A stretch of 64,000 nucleotides of DNA, taken from the NCBI RefSeq assembly GCF_003951285.1, contig NZ_RXFQ01000003.1:1-64000 (forward strand). Reading direction: 5' to 3'. Shown here in pieces: positions 38,762-49,933 of the stretch (positions are counted from its first letter, which is position 1; every line of letters starts with the position of its first letter). Source of the DNA: Variovorax beijingensis. GTDB taxonomy: Bacteria > Pseudomonadota > Gammaproteobacteria > Burkholderiales > Burkholderiaceae_C. The position numbers and the translations under genes were made by a program. Under the pieces are notes generated by a model. It saw only the letters and a program-made list of their open reading frames with translations. It did not search any database and was not told the origin of the DNA.

Positions 38762-40039
38762 CTACTTGGCGTACACCAGGTCGCGCAGCGCGAGCGATAT
38801 CCACGGCAGGTAGGTGATCACCAGCAGGCAGGCCAGGATCACGAGCACGAAGGGCACCAGGTACTTCACGATCCGGTCGAGCGAGATGCGCGCCACCGTG
38901 CAGGCCGCGAACAGGTTCACGCCGAAAGGCGGGGTGATCATGCCGAGCGCCAGGTTCACCACCATGATCAGCCCGAAGTGCACCGGGTCGACGCCGAAGT
39001 GCATCGCGACCGGCGCGAGGATGGGGGCAAGCACGATGATGGCCGCGCTGGTCTCGATGAACATGCCGATGACGAACAGCGCCGCGTTCACGCCCAAAAG
39101 GAACATCGTGGGCGACTTCAGCACTTCCTGCAGCCAGTGCCCGATGGCGTCGGGTACCCCTGCGCGCGTGATCAGGAACGCGAACAGGCCCGCGTTGGCG
39201 ATGATGAACATGATCACCGCCGAGGACAGCACCGACTTGCGCAAGATGACGTACAGGTCCGTGGGCTTGATCTCGCGGTAGATCACCACGCCCACCACCA
39301 GCGCATAGAGCACCGCCACGGCCGAGGCTTCGGTGGGCGTGAAGATGCCGCCGTAGATGCCGCCCAGGATGATGACGGGCATCAGCAGCGCCCAGCCGGC
39401 CTGCCACGTCGCCTTGAAGAAAGGCATGCGGCCGTCGCCGTCGTTCTTGCCCCAGCCGTTCCACTTGCAGAAGGCCCAAACAAACAGCATCAGCGCCAGG
39501 CTGATCAGGATGCCCGGCCCGAAGCCCGCGATGAACAGCTCGCCGATCGACACCTCGGCGCTCACGCCGTAGAGGATCAGGGGAATGGAGGGCGGGATGA
39601 TCACGCCAAGCTCGGCGCTCGTGGCCTGCAGCGCGGCCGCGTACGCGGTGGGATAGCCGTGCTTGATGAGCGCCGGAATCAGGATCGCGCCAATGGCGAA
39701 GGTGGTGGCCACCGACGAGCCTGACACCGCCGCAAAGATCATGCAGGTGAGCACGCAGGTCATCGGCAGGCCGCCCTGCACGCCGCCCACGATGCTCTTG
39801 GCAAACTCGACCAGCCGCCGCGAGATGCCGCCGGTTTCCATCAGGTTGCCGGCCAGGATGAAGAACGGGATCGCGGCCAGCGGAAACTTGTTGATGGAAT
39901 TGAACATCTCCTTCACGGAGATCAGCATGTTGACGTTGGCCACCTGGATGCCCAGGATCGACGCGAGCCCGATGGACACCGCCACCGAAACCGACAGTGC
40001 AAAGCACAGCACCATCGTTGCAACCATGACTGGTGTCAT
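38762..40039 (-). CDS. TRAP transporter large permease (DctM type)
   Basis: A 425-residue, about 12-helix protein with FPLAAIPFFILAGNLMETGGISRRL, SGSSVATTFAIGAILIPALI, LGVIIPPSIPLILYGV, FTPTEASAVAVLYAL and LALGMITPPFGVNLFAA, all typical of DctM. It is distinct in sequence from the large permease at 14103. It overlaps the small permease gene by four bases (ATGA) and ends at the terminator at 38706-38734. Together with 40036 and 40617 it makes a complete TRAP importer. Confidence 0.92.
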   Translation of the reverse strand: MTPVMVATMVLCFALSVSVAVSIGLASILGIQVANVNMLISVKEMFNSINKFPLAAIPFFILAGNLMETGGISRRLVEFAKSIVGGVQGGLPMTCVLTCMIFAAVSGSSVATTFAIGAILIPALIKHGYPTAYAAALQATSAELGVIIPPSIPLILYGVSAEVSIGELFIAGFGPGILISLALMLFVWAFCKWNGWGKNDGDGRMPFFKATWQAGWALLMPVIILGGIYGGIFTPTEASAVAVLYALVVGVVIYREIKPTDLYVILRKSVLSSAVIMFIIANAGLFAFLITRAGVPDAIGHWLQEVLKSPTMFLLGVNAALFVIGMFIETSAAIIVLAPILAPVAMHFGVDPVHFGLIMVVNLALGMITPPFGVNLFAACTVARISLDRIVKYLVPFVLVILACLLVITYLPWISLALRDLVYAK

Positions 40040-40530
40040 TGCGCGGTCTCCAGCTCAAGCCGCTTGGGATCGAGAAAATTGCCAACAATGCCAAAAAGGC
40101 AGAAAACGGAGCCGACCGGCAGTGCCAGGTACGACCACATCATCGAAAGGCTTTCGAGCCCGGCCATCGACTGCACCCGGCCGCGCATCGCGTAGTCCCA
40201 GCCCCACCAGAGAATGACCAGCATCAGCGCCAGCGCCGCAATGCTGACCACGGCGTCGAGCACGCGCTTGATGCGCGGCGGGCTCCAGCGGTAGAGCACA
40301 TCGACGCTGACCATCGCGCCCTGGCGAAAGGCCATCGGGATGCCGAGGAACACCATCCAGATCAGGCTCACGCGGATCAGGATCTCGCTCCATTCGGCGG
40401 GTTGCTCGAGCACGAAACGCGTGACGATCTGGAACACGCCCAGGCCCGAGGCGATGACCAGCATCACGCAGGCGGCGATCATCGAGAAGCCGGTGGTCCA
40501 GCGCTCGATGCCGAGAAATTTTTCTTTCAT
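40036..40530 (-). CDS. TRAP transporter small permease (DctQ type)
   Basis: A 164-residue protein with four transmembrane segments and the DctQ pattern VFQIVTRFVLEQPAEWSEILIRVSLIWMVFLGIPMAFRQGAMVSVDVLY. The ATG at 40530 was chosen because the protein then opens MKEKFLGIERW like its relatives; the frame upstream runs into the terminator hairpin region. It overlaps the large permease by four bases. It is separated from the binding protein gene by 86 bp that contain two hairpins. Confidence 0.87.
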   Translation of the reverse strand: MKEKFLGIERWTTGFSMIAACVMLVIASGLGVFQIVTRFVLEQPAEWSEILIRVSLIWMVFLGIPMAFRQGAMVSVDVLYRWSPPRIKRVLDAVVSIAALALMLVILWWGWDYAMRGRVQSMAGLESLSMMWSYLALPVGSVFCLFGIVGNFLDPKRLELETAQ

Positions 40531-40554
40531 CTGCAGTTGTGATCTTGAAAACAA

Positions 40555-40583
40555 AAAAGCCCGTCAGATGCAACTGAACGGGC
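40555..40583 (-). terminator. Intrinsic terminator/attenuator between binding protein and permease genes
   Basis: On the minus strand GCCCGTTCAG and CTGACGGGC (plus positions 40574-40583 and 40559-40567) pair over nine bases with one bulge, loop TTGCAT, followed by six T residues (40553-40558). It lies just before the DctQ start at 40530. It should stop most transcripts after the binding protein gene, so the binding protein is made in excess over the permeases. Confidence 0.78.
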
Positions 40584-40587
40584 GGAT

Positions 40588-40610
40588 GATGCTACCTAAA
40601 AGATAGCATC
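40588..40610 (-). repeat. Hairpin at the 3' end of the TRAP binding protein gene
   Basis: GATGCTA (40588-40594) and TAGCATC (40604-40610) are a perfect 7-bp inverted repeat with a 9-base loop, only 6 bp after the stop of the binding protein gene on the minus strand. Lying directly before the terminator, it probably protects the 3' end of the short transcript. Confidence 0.6.
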
Positions 40611-40616
40611 GAGGGT

Positions 40617-41588
40617 TCACTTGAAGTTGCGGATCTTGTCGAGGTTGGCCTTGCCGAAATCTTTTTCGAACTGCGCGTTCACCGGCGACAGGGCGGCAAC
40701 GAACTTGGCCTTGTCGACGTTGTCGATCACGGTCATGCCCTTGGCGCGCAGGTCGGCCACGCCCTTGGCATCGTCTTCGTCCACGCGGGCGCGGTTGGCC
40801 TTGGTGCCTTCCTTGGCTGCTTCCAGGAAGGCCTGCTTGTCGGCCGCGCTGAGCTTGTCGAACGACGCCTTGTTCATCAGGAAGATGCAGGGCGAGTAGA
40901 CGTGGCCCGTGAGCGAAAGGTGCTTTTGCACCTGGTCGAACTTGGCGGAAATGATCACCGGCAGCGGGTTCTCCTGGCCGTCGACCGTGCCCTGCTGGAG
41001 CGCGGTGAACACCTCGGGGAAGGCCATGGGCGTGGTGATGATGCCGAAGCCCTTGTATGCGGCGATGTGCACCGGGTTTTCCATGGTGCGCATCTTCAGG
41101 CCCTTGAGGTCTTCGGGTGCCTTCACGTCGCGCTTGCTGTTGGTCATGTGCCGGAAGCCGTTCTCGGCCCAGGCCAGCGCCTTGAAACCCTTGGCGTCGA
41201 ACTTGGTCAGGAGCTCCTGGCCGATCGGGCCGTCGAGCACGGCGCGCGCATGGGCCTTGTCGCGGAACAGGAAAGGCACGTCGAGGATCTTGGTCTCGGG
41301 CACGAAGTTGGGCACCGGACCGGTCGAGGAGAAAGCGAGCTCCTGCGTGCCCAGCTGCACTGCCTCGATCGATTCGCGTTCGCCGCCGAGCGAGCCGTTG
41401 TAGAAGGTCTGCACCTTGTAGCGGCCGCCTGTGCGCTTTTCGACTTCCTTGGCGAAGGTGTCGATGGCCACGCCCTGGTGCGAGTTCTGCGCGGTCGAGA
41501 TGCTGATTTTCATGGTCGTCTGCGCAAAGGCCGCGCAGGCCATGCCCATGCCCAGAACCAGGCCAGCGGCCAGTCGGGTCAATTTCAT
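40617..41588 (-). CDS. TRAP transporter substrate-binding protein (DctP type)
   Basis: A 323-residue periplasmic protein with a signal peptide (LAAGLVLGMGMACAAFAQ) and DctP motifs: FYNGSLGGERESIEAVQLG, LDVPFLFRDKAHARAVLDG, DLKGLKMRTMENPVH with the carboxylate-binding Arg, and VDGQENPLPVI. The ATG at 41588 has GGAGAC about 9 nt upstream. It follows a DenD-like dehydrogenase gene by 63 bp. The ligand is probably a sugar acid, perhaps a C4 aldonate, judged only from the neighbouring gene. Confidence 0.89.
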   Translation of the reverse strand: MKLTRLAAGLVLGMGMACAAFAQTTMKISISTAQNSHQGVAIDTFAKEVEKRTGGRYKVQTFYNGSLGGERESIEAVQLGTQELAFSSTGPVPNFVPETKILDVPFLFRDKAHARAVLDGPIGQELLTKFDAKGFKALAWAENGFRHMTNSKRDVKAPEDLKGLKMRTMENPVHIAAYKGFGIITTPMAFPEVFTALQQGTVDGQENPLPVIISAKFDQVQKHLSLTGHVYSPCIFLMNKASFDKLSAADKQAFLEAAKEGTKANRARVDEDDAKGVADLRAKGMTVIDNVDKAKFVAALSPVNAQFEKDFGKANLDKIRNFK

Positions 41589-41619
41589 TCTTCTGTCTCC
41601 TGAGATGGAAAGGGGGTGT

Positions 41620-41639
41620 CGCAAAGCGTCGGCTTTGCG
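41620..41639 (-). repeat. Hairpin between denD-like and TRAP genes
   Basis: CGCAAAGC (41620-41627) and GCTTTGCG (41632-41639) are a perfect 8-bp inverted repeat with a four-base loop in the 63-bp gap. No T-run follows on the minus strand, so it more likely marks RNA processing or a regulator site than a terminator. Confidence 0.45.
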
Positions 41640-41651
41640 TGCAACCGATGA

Positions 41652-42668
41652 CTATGCCGCAATAACCAGTTTGACTGCGTCGGGATTTTCACGGACGTAA
41701 TCGCGAATGACTTCCTCGAAGCTGGCATCGGCCGAGAGGCCCAGCCCCTTGGCGCGTACGGTTTCGATGCGCCCGGGCCAGGTTTTCACGATGCGCTGGA
41801 TGGCTGGATCGGGCGTGCGGTCGAGCAGGGCGGTGGCGGCCTTGCCGGCCACGCGTTCGAGTGCCGCGGCCATTTCGCCCACGGTGGTGGAAAGCGAGGG
41901 CAGGTTGAGCGCGGTGCGCGGACCCCATTCGGCGTCGCCGGCCTGGGCGGCGCGAATGATGCCTTCGACCGTGCGCGCCGGCGACGCGATGGCCACCGGC
42001 GTCTCGTCGGGCACCGGGCAGGCGGCGCGGATGCCCGCGAGCGGCTCGCGGATCATGCCGCTGAAAAAGCCCGATGCCGCGCCGTTGGGCCGGCCGGGGC
42101 GCACGCTCACCGTCATCAGCCGCACGCTGCGCCCGCGCACGAAGCCCTTGCGCGTGTAGTCGGCCACCAGCTGCTCGCCGATGAATTTCTGGATGCCGTA
42201 GCTGGTCTGCGGCGTCGGCAGCGTGTGGTCCTCGATCACCGGCGGCAGCGGCTGCCCGGGCGAATCGCCGAACACCGCGAGCGAGCTGGCAAACACCAGC
42301 AGCGGCCGGGTGGCCACGGCGCGTGCCTTTTCGAGCAGCGCATGCGTGGCGGCGAAGTTGCTGCGCATGCCCAGGTCGAAATCGGCCTCGCATTCGCCGC
42401 TGACCGCGGCGGCCAGGTGAAAGATGGCGTCGGCCCCGGTCCAGAGCGAGGCGTCGGGCGAGGCCAGCTGTTCGTTCAGGTCGCCGAGCGCGGTGCCGAT
42501 GCGCGGGTCGGCTGCCAGGTCGGCCGGCGGCGCGGCGCGGTCGACCAGCGTGATGCGGGAAATGGTGCGTGCCGGCGCACCCGCCAGCGAAAGCTCGCCC
42601 TGCTTGAGCAGGGTGCGGGCAAGGCGTGCGCCCAGGAAGCCGGCGCCGCCCGTGATGACGATCTGCAT
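41652..42668 (-). CDS. denD: D-erythronate dehydrogenase-like NAD-dependent epimerase family protein
   Basis: A 338-residue extended SDR. The NAD-binding GGAGFLG lies at 7-13, the catalytic Tyr157 and Lys161 in SYGIQK, and Ser in FASSLAVFG near 128. The family text (VITGGAGFLGARLARTLL, SVRLMTVSVRPGRPNGAASGFFSGMIREPL) resembles DenD, which oxidises D-erythronate to 2-keto-D-erythronate. It is the first gene of a minus-strand operon ending with a TRAP importer and is divergent from a LysR gene. The kinase and aldolase-type partners of the erythronate pathway are absent here, so the assignment is family level. Confidence 0.72.
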   Translation of the reverse strand: MQIVITGGAGFLGARLARTLLKQGELSLAGAPARTISRITLVDRAAPPADLAADPRIGTALGDLNEQLASPDASLWTGADAIFHLAAAVSGECEADFDLGMRSNFAATHALLEKARAVATRPLLVFASSLAVFGDSPGQPLPPVIEDHTLPTPQTSYGIQKFIGEQLVADYTRKGFVRGRSVRLMTVSVRPGRPNGAASGFFSGMIREPLAGIRAACPVPDETPVAIASPARTVEGIIRAAQAGDAEWGPRTALNLPSLSTTVGEMAAALERVAGKAATALLDRTPDPAIQRIVKTWPGRIETVRAKGLGLSADASFEEVIRDYVRENPDAVKLVIAA

Positions 42669-42736
42669 GATGGTCTTGTCTCCTTTGCCAACGAGCATAG
42701 CGCAGCGGAATGCGCGGCTCAGGCGACACTTGCACG

Positions 42737-43642
42737 ATGAACCTGCGATTCGTCGAAGCCTTCCATTGGGCCGTGGCGCTCAAGAGCGTCACCCGTGCGG
42801 CCGAGAAGCTGCACATCACGCAGTCGGCGCTGTCCAGCCGCATCGCCGCGCTCGAGCGCGAGCTGGGCGTGCTGCTGCTCGACCGGCGCGACAAGCAGTT
42901 CCGCCTCACGGTGGCGGGGCAGCGCTTCCATGCCTTCGCGCAGAAGCTGCTCGAGATGCAGATGCACATCAAGGCCGAGATGGGTTCGGGCACGGTGCGC
43001 GAGGCCGTGCTGCGCGTGGGCGCCATCGAATCGGTGGTGCACAGCTGGCTCACCGGCTGGCTCAAGCACATGCAGGCCACGCATCCGGATTTCGAGCTGG
43101 AGCTCACCGTCGAAACCACGCCCGTGCTGGTCGACCAGCTGCAGCGCGGCAAGCAGGACCTGGTGTTTGCCGCGCTGCCGGCCACCGGCGACGGGGTGCG
43201 CACCCGCGCCGTGCCGCCGATGCCCATGTGCTTCGTCGGCCACCGCGAGCTGCACCTGAAGCGGCGCTACCGCCTGCCGGACCTGCTCTCGCTCGACCTG
43301 CTGACCTTCCAGCGCGGATCGCAGCCGCACGTGGCGCTGCTCGAGCTGTTCCGCGAGGCCGGCAGCCCGCCACCGCGCGTGCACGCGATCTCGTCGATCT
43401 CGGCGATGGCGCAATTGGTGGAGGCGGGCTTCGGCGTGGCCGCGCTGCCGCGCGCGGTGGTCGAGCCGCTGGCGCGGCGCCTGCCGCTGCGCGTGCTGCC
43501 TTGCGACGTGGCGCTGGAGCCGCTGCCCATCTACGCGAGCTATCGCGACGATCCGTCGTCGCCGCTGCCCGAGGCCGCGCTCGGCTCCGCCGTGGTGCAC
43601 GCTTCGCACCGCATGGGGTCATCGAAAAAATCGATGAGTTGA
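42737..43642 (+). CDS. LysR-family transcriptional regulator
   Basis: A 301-residue regulator with an N-terminal winged helix (1-60; RFVEAFHWAVALKSVTRAAEKLHITQSALSSRIAALERELG) and a periplasmic-binding-like effector domain (about 90-295). It is divergent from denD with a 68-bp gap, the usual LysR arrangement, so it most likely controls the denD-TRAP operon. It could also act on the genes 91 bp downstream (DUF1445, MFS, oxoprolinase). ATG 42737 starts right at the HTH. Confidence 0.87.
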   Translation: MNLRFVEAFHWAVALKSVTRAAEKLHITQSALSSRIAALERELGVLLLDRRDKQFRLTVAGQRFHAFAQKLLEMQMHIKAEMGSGTVREAVLRVGAIESVVHSWLTGWLKHMQATHPDFELELTVETTPVLVDQLQRGKQDLVFAALPATGDGVRTRAVPPMPMCFVGHRELHLKRRYRLPDLLSLDLLTFQRGSQPHVALLELFREAGSPPPRVHAISSISAMAQLVEAGFGVAALPRAVVEPLARRLPLRVLPCDVALEPLPIYASYRDDPSSPLPEAALGSAVVHASHRMGSSKKSMS

Positions 43643-43733
43643 GCGAGAAAATTTGCGTTGGCGTTCGTGAGCGCGGATTCCCACAATCCGGCGCATCACA
43701 CCACAGCGATGCCTCGGGCATCGGAAACGCCAA

Positions 43734-44549
43734 ATGTCGAACCGTCCATCCTTCGCAGAACAGCCCGGCGCAGGCAGCAGCGCGCTGGCCGTGCGCCAAG
43801 CCTGCCGCAGCGGCGCGCTGAGCTCCCACACCAGCGGGCTCGCGAGCGCCCATGTGCAGGGCAACCTCGTGATCCTGCCGCGGGCGCACGCGGCCGACTT
43901 CCTGCGCTTCTGCCAGGCCAACCCCAAGCCGTGCCCATTGCTCGGCGTTTCGGAAGCCGGTGACCCGGCGCTGCCGGCGCTCGGCGAGGACATCGACATC
44001 CGCACCGACCTCCCGCGCTACCGCGTGTGGCAGGACGGCGTGCTGGTGGACGAACCCACCGACGTGCGCGCACTCTGGAGCGATGACCTGGTGAGCTTCG
44101 TCATCGGCTGCTCCTTCACCTTCGAGCATGCGCTGATGGCCGAGGGCATCGCGCTGCGCCATGTGGCGCAGGGCCGCAACGTGGCGATGTACCGAACCTC
44201 GATGGCCACCGTGCCGGCCGGCGCCTTCCATGGGCCGATGGTGGTGTCGATGCGTCCGCTGCGCGCGGCCGCTGCCATTCGCGCCGTGCAGATCACCTCG
44301 CGCTTTCCGGCCGTGCACGGCGCGCCGGTGCACATCGGCGACCCGGCGCTGATCGGCATCCGCTCGATCGCCGATCCCGACTACGGCGACGCGGTCGAGG
44401 TGATGCCCGGCGAGCTGCCCGTGTTCTGGGCCTGCGGCGTCACGCCCCAGGCCGCGCTGGCCGCCGCCAGGCTGCCGTTCGCGATCACGCACGCGCCGGG
44501 CTCGATGCTCGTGACCGACCTGCTGCATCACCAGTTGGCCGCGTTCTAG
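43734..44549 (+). CDS. DUF1445 putative hydro-lyase / D-glutamate cyclase-like
   Basis: A 271-residue protein of the DUF1445 family: [25 protein letters not shown] near the start, [17 protein letters not shown] in the middle, and [17 protein letters not shown] at the end. Bacterial members are listed as putative hydro-lyases; the mammalian homologue is D-glutamate cyclase, which forms 5-oxo-D-proline. Position near a 5-oxoprolinase with an MFS gene between supports a glutamate/5-oxoproline link. No signal peptide. Confidence 0.82.
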   Translation: MSNRPSFAEQPGAGSSALAVRQACRSGALSSHTSGLASAHVQGNLVILPRAHAADFLRFCQANPKPCPLLGVSEAGDPALPALGEDIDIRTDLPRYRVWQDGVLVDEPTDVRALWSDDLVSFVIGCSFTFEHALMAEGIALRHVAQGRNVAMYRTSMATVPAGAFHGPMVVSMRPLRAAAAIRAVQITSRFPAVHGAPVHIGDPALIGIRSIADPDYGDAVEVMPGELPVFWACGVTPQAALAAARLPFAITHAPGSMLVTDLLHHQLAAF

Positions 44550-44592
44550 ACGCGGCGCTGTCCACCCATTCAAAACGCAAGGAGACAACCAC

Positions 44593-45885
44593 ATGAAGAC
44601 CACCCTCGACGCCGCCCAGGCGGGCGACGACACGCCAGCCGGAGGCAGCTGGCTGCGCACGCTCAACCCGAACGAGAAGCGCACGCTCACCGCATCCTTC
44701 AGCGGCTACGCGGTCGATGCCTTCGACTACTACACGCTGCCGCTGGTCACGCCCATCCTGCTGTCGCTGTGGGGCATGAGCAAGACCGAGGTGGGGCTGA
44801 TCGGCACCGCCACGCTGGTGGCCTCGGCCATCGGCGGCTGGGCGGCCGGCATCCTGGCCGACAGGTACGGCCGCGTGCGCATCCTGCAGCTCACCATCCT
44901 GGTGTTCGCGATCTTCACCTTTGCCTGCGGCCTGGCGCAAACGCCCGAGCAGCTGCTGGTCGCACGCACGCTGCAGGGCCTGGGCTTCGGCGGCGAATGG
45001 GCGGTGGGCTCGGTGCTCATCGCCGAGATGATCCGGCCCGGCTACCGGGGCAAGGCGGTGGGGCTGGTGCAGAGCAGCTGGGCCGTCGGATGGGGCGCGG
45101 CAGTGCTGGTGTCGATGGCGCTGTTCTCGTTCCTGCCGCCGGAGTATTCATGGCGCGTGATGTTCATGCTGGGCCTGCTGCCGGCGCTCCTGATCGTGTT
45201 CATCCGCCGCTCGATCCGCGATCCGGAGATCTATGTGCAGAGCCGCGCCGCCGTGGCGCGCGGCGAGCGCAGCGGCAATTTCCTCGCGATCTTCAAGCCC
45301 GGCATGCTGAGCACCACGGTGCTCGCGAGCCTGCTGTTCACCGGCATGCAGGGCGGCTACTACGCGATCGGCGTCTGGCTGCCCACCTTCCTGAAGAACG
45401 AACGCCATCTCACGGTGCTGGGCTCGGGCGGCTACCAGTTCATGTTCATCGTCGGGGCCTTCATCGGCTACCTGTGCGGGGCCTACCTGTCGGACCGGCT
45501 CGGACGCCGCCGCGCCTTCATCCTGTTCGCGGTGGGCGCCGGATCGCTGGTCTATGCCTACACGCTGCTGCCCATCACCGACGGCCTGATGCTGCTGCTG
45601 GGCTTTCCGCTCGGCTTCTTCATGTCGGGCATCTTCAGCGGCGCGGGCGCTTTCCTGGCCGAGCTTTTCCCCAATGAGCTGCGCGGCTCCGGGCAGGGCT
45701 TTTGCTACAACTTCGGGCGCGGCATCGGCGCCACCTTTCCGGCACTGGTCGGGGTGCTGAGCGACCGCATGCACCTTCCGCTGGGCACCGCCATCGGCGT
45801 GTGCGCCGCGGTGGCCTATGCCATGGTGGTGATCGTGGCGCTCTGCCTGCCCGAGACGCGCGGACGCGACCTGCGCCAGAACTGA
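44593..45885 (+). CDS. MFS transporter, NanT/MHS-like
   Basis: A 430-residue, 12-helix MFS carrier: SGYAVDAFDYYTLPLVTPILL in helix 1, GWAAGILADRYGRVRILQ in the signature loop, RTLQGLGFGGEWAVGSVLIAE in helix 4, and LAELFPNELRGSGQGFCYNFGR later. The branch includes sialate and aromatic acid symporters. AAGGAGAC lies ahead of the ATG. It is between DUF1445 and the oxoprolinase, so it may import 5-oxoproline, D-glutamate or a related acid; the ligand is inferred from context. Confidence 0.84.
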   Translation: MKTTLDAAQAGDDTPAGGSWLRTLNPNEKRTLTASFSGYAVDAFDYYTLPLVTPILLSLWGMSKTEVGLIGTATLVASAIGGWAAGILADRYGRVRILQLTILVFAIFTFACGLAQTPEQLLVARTLQGLGFGGEWAVGSVLIAEMIRPGYRGKAVGLVQSSWAVGWGAAVLVSMALFSFLPPEYSWRVMFMLGLLPALLIVFIRRSIRDPEIYVQSRAAVARGERSGNFLAIFKPGMLSTTVLASLLFTGMQGGYYAIGVWLPTFLKNERHLTVLGSGGYQFMFIVGAFIGYLCGAYLSDRLGRRRAFILFAVGAGSLVYAYTLLPITDGLMLLLGFPLGFFMSGIFSGAGAFLAELFPNELRGSGQGFCYNFGRGIGATFPALVGVLSDRMHLPLGTAIGVCAAVAYAMVVIVALCLPETRGRDLRQN

Positions 45886-45927
45886 TCCGGACCTCTTTCC
45901 CTTTCTCGTGAAGACTCTTCCTTTCTC

Positions 45928-49584
<3,657 letters not shown>

Positions 49585-49594
49585 GCTGTGTTTT

Positions 49595-49830
49595 GTCGGC
49601 GGGGGTGCGCTCCCGCCGACGGGGTACCTTGCTCCGCGAATGTCCTCCGGCCTGCGGCCTCCCCCTTGATTTCGCTGCGCAAGGCACCCCATCGGCGGGA
49701 GCGTTATTCAGAGCGGTCGTTGATCGGCCGGCACAAGCGCTGCGCCCATCGTGCACAGGGCATCGGGTGCTCCCCGCAGCGAAATAAAGGAGGAGCCGAA
49801 GGCGGGGGACATTCGCGGAGGGGAGTACCC
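49595..49830. repeat. Intergenic long inverted repeat with nested hairpins
   Basis: Arm 1 (about 49621-49690) and arm 2 (about 49765-49830) are imperfect inverted copies of one about 66-bp unit sharing CTCCGCGAATGTCC, CGGC and ATTTCGCTGCG. A GTCGGCGGG/CCCGCCGAC hairpin (49595-49620) and CCCGCCGA/TCGGCGGG pairing across arm 1 are nested in it. It fills most of the 349-bp gap between the oxoprolinase and ETF-QO stops, which face each other. It may act as a bidirectional terminator or be a REP-like dispersed element; no other copy was seen in the window. Confidence 0.65.
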
Positions 49831-49933
49831 GGTGGCCTGGGCACGCGCCCTGAACAAGCGCACAGATGTCCCCGGCACCATGTCTGAAAGAAGGCCAGAA
49901 ATGAAAAGGGCCTCCAAAGAGGCCCCGAGAGAA

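Noticed and set aside
43620..43636. CATCGA/TCGATG inverted repeat at the end of the LysR gene as a terminator
   Set aside because: It lies inside the last codons of the gene with an A-rich loop and no T-run after it, so there is no support for termination.
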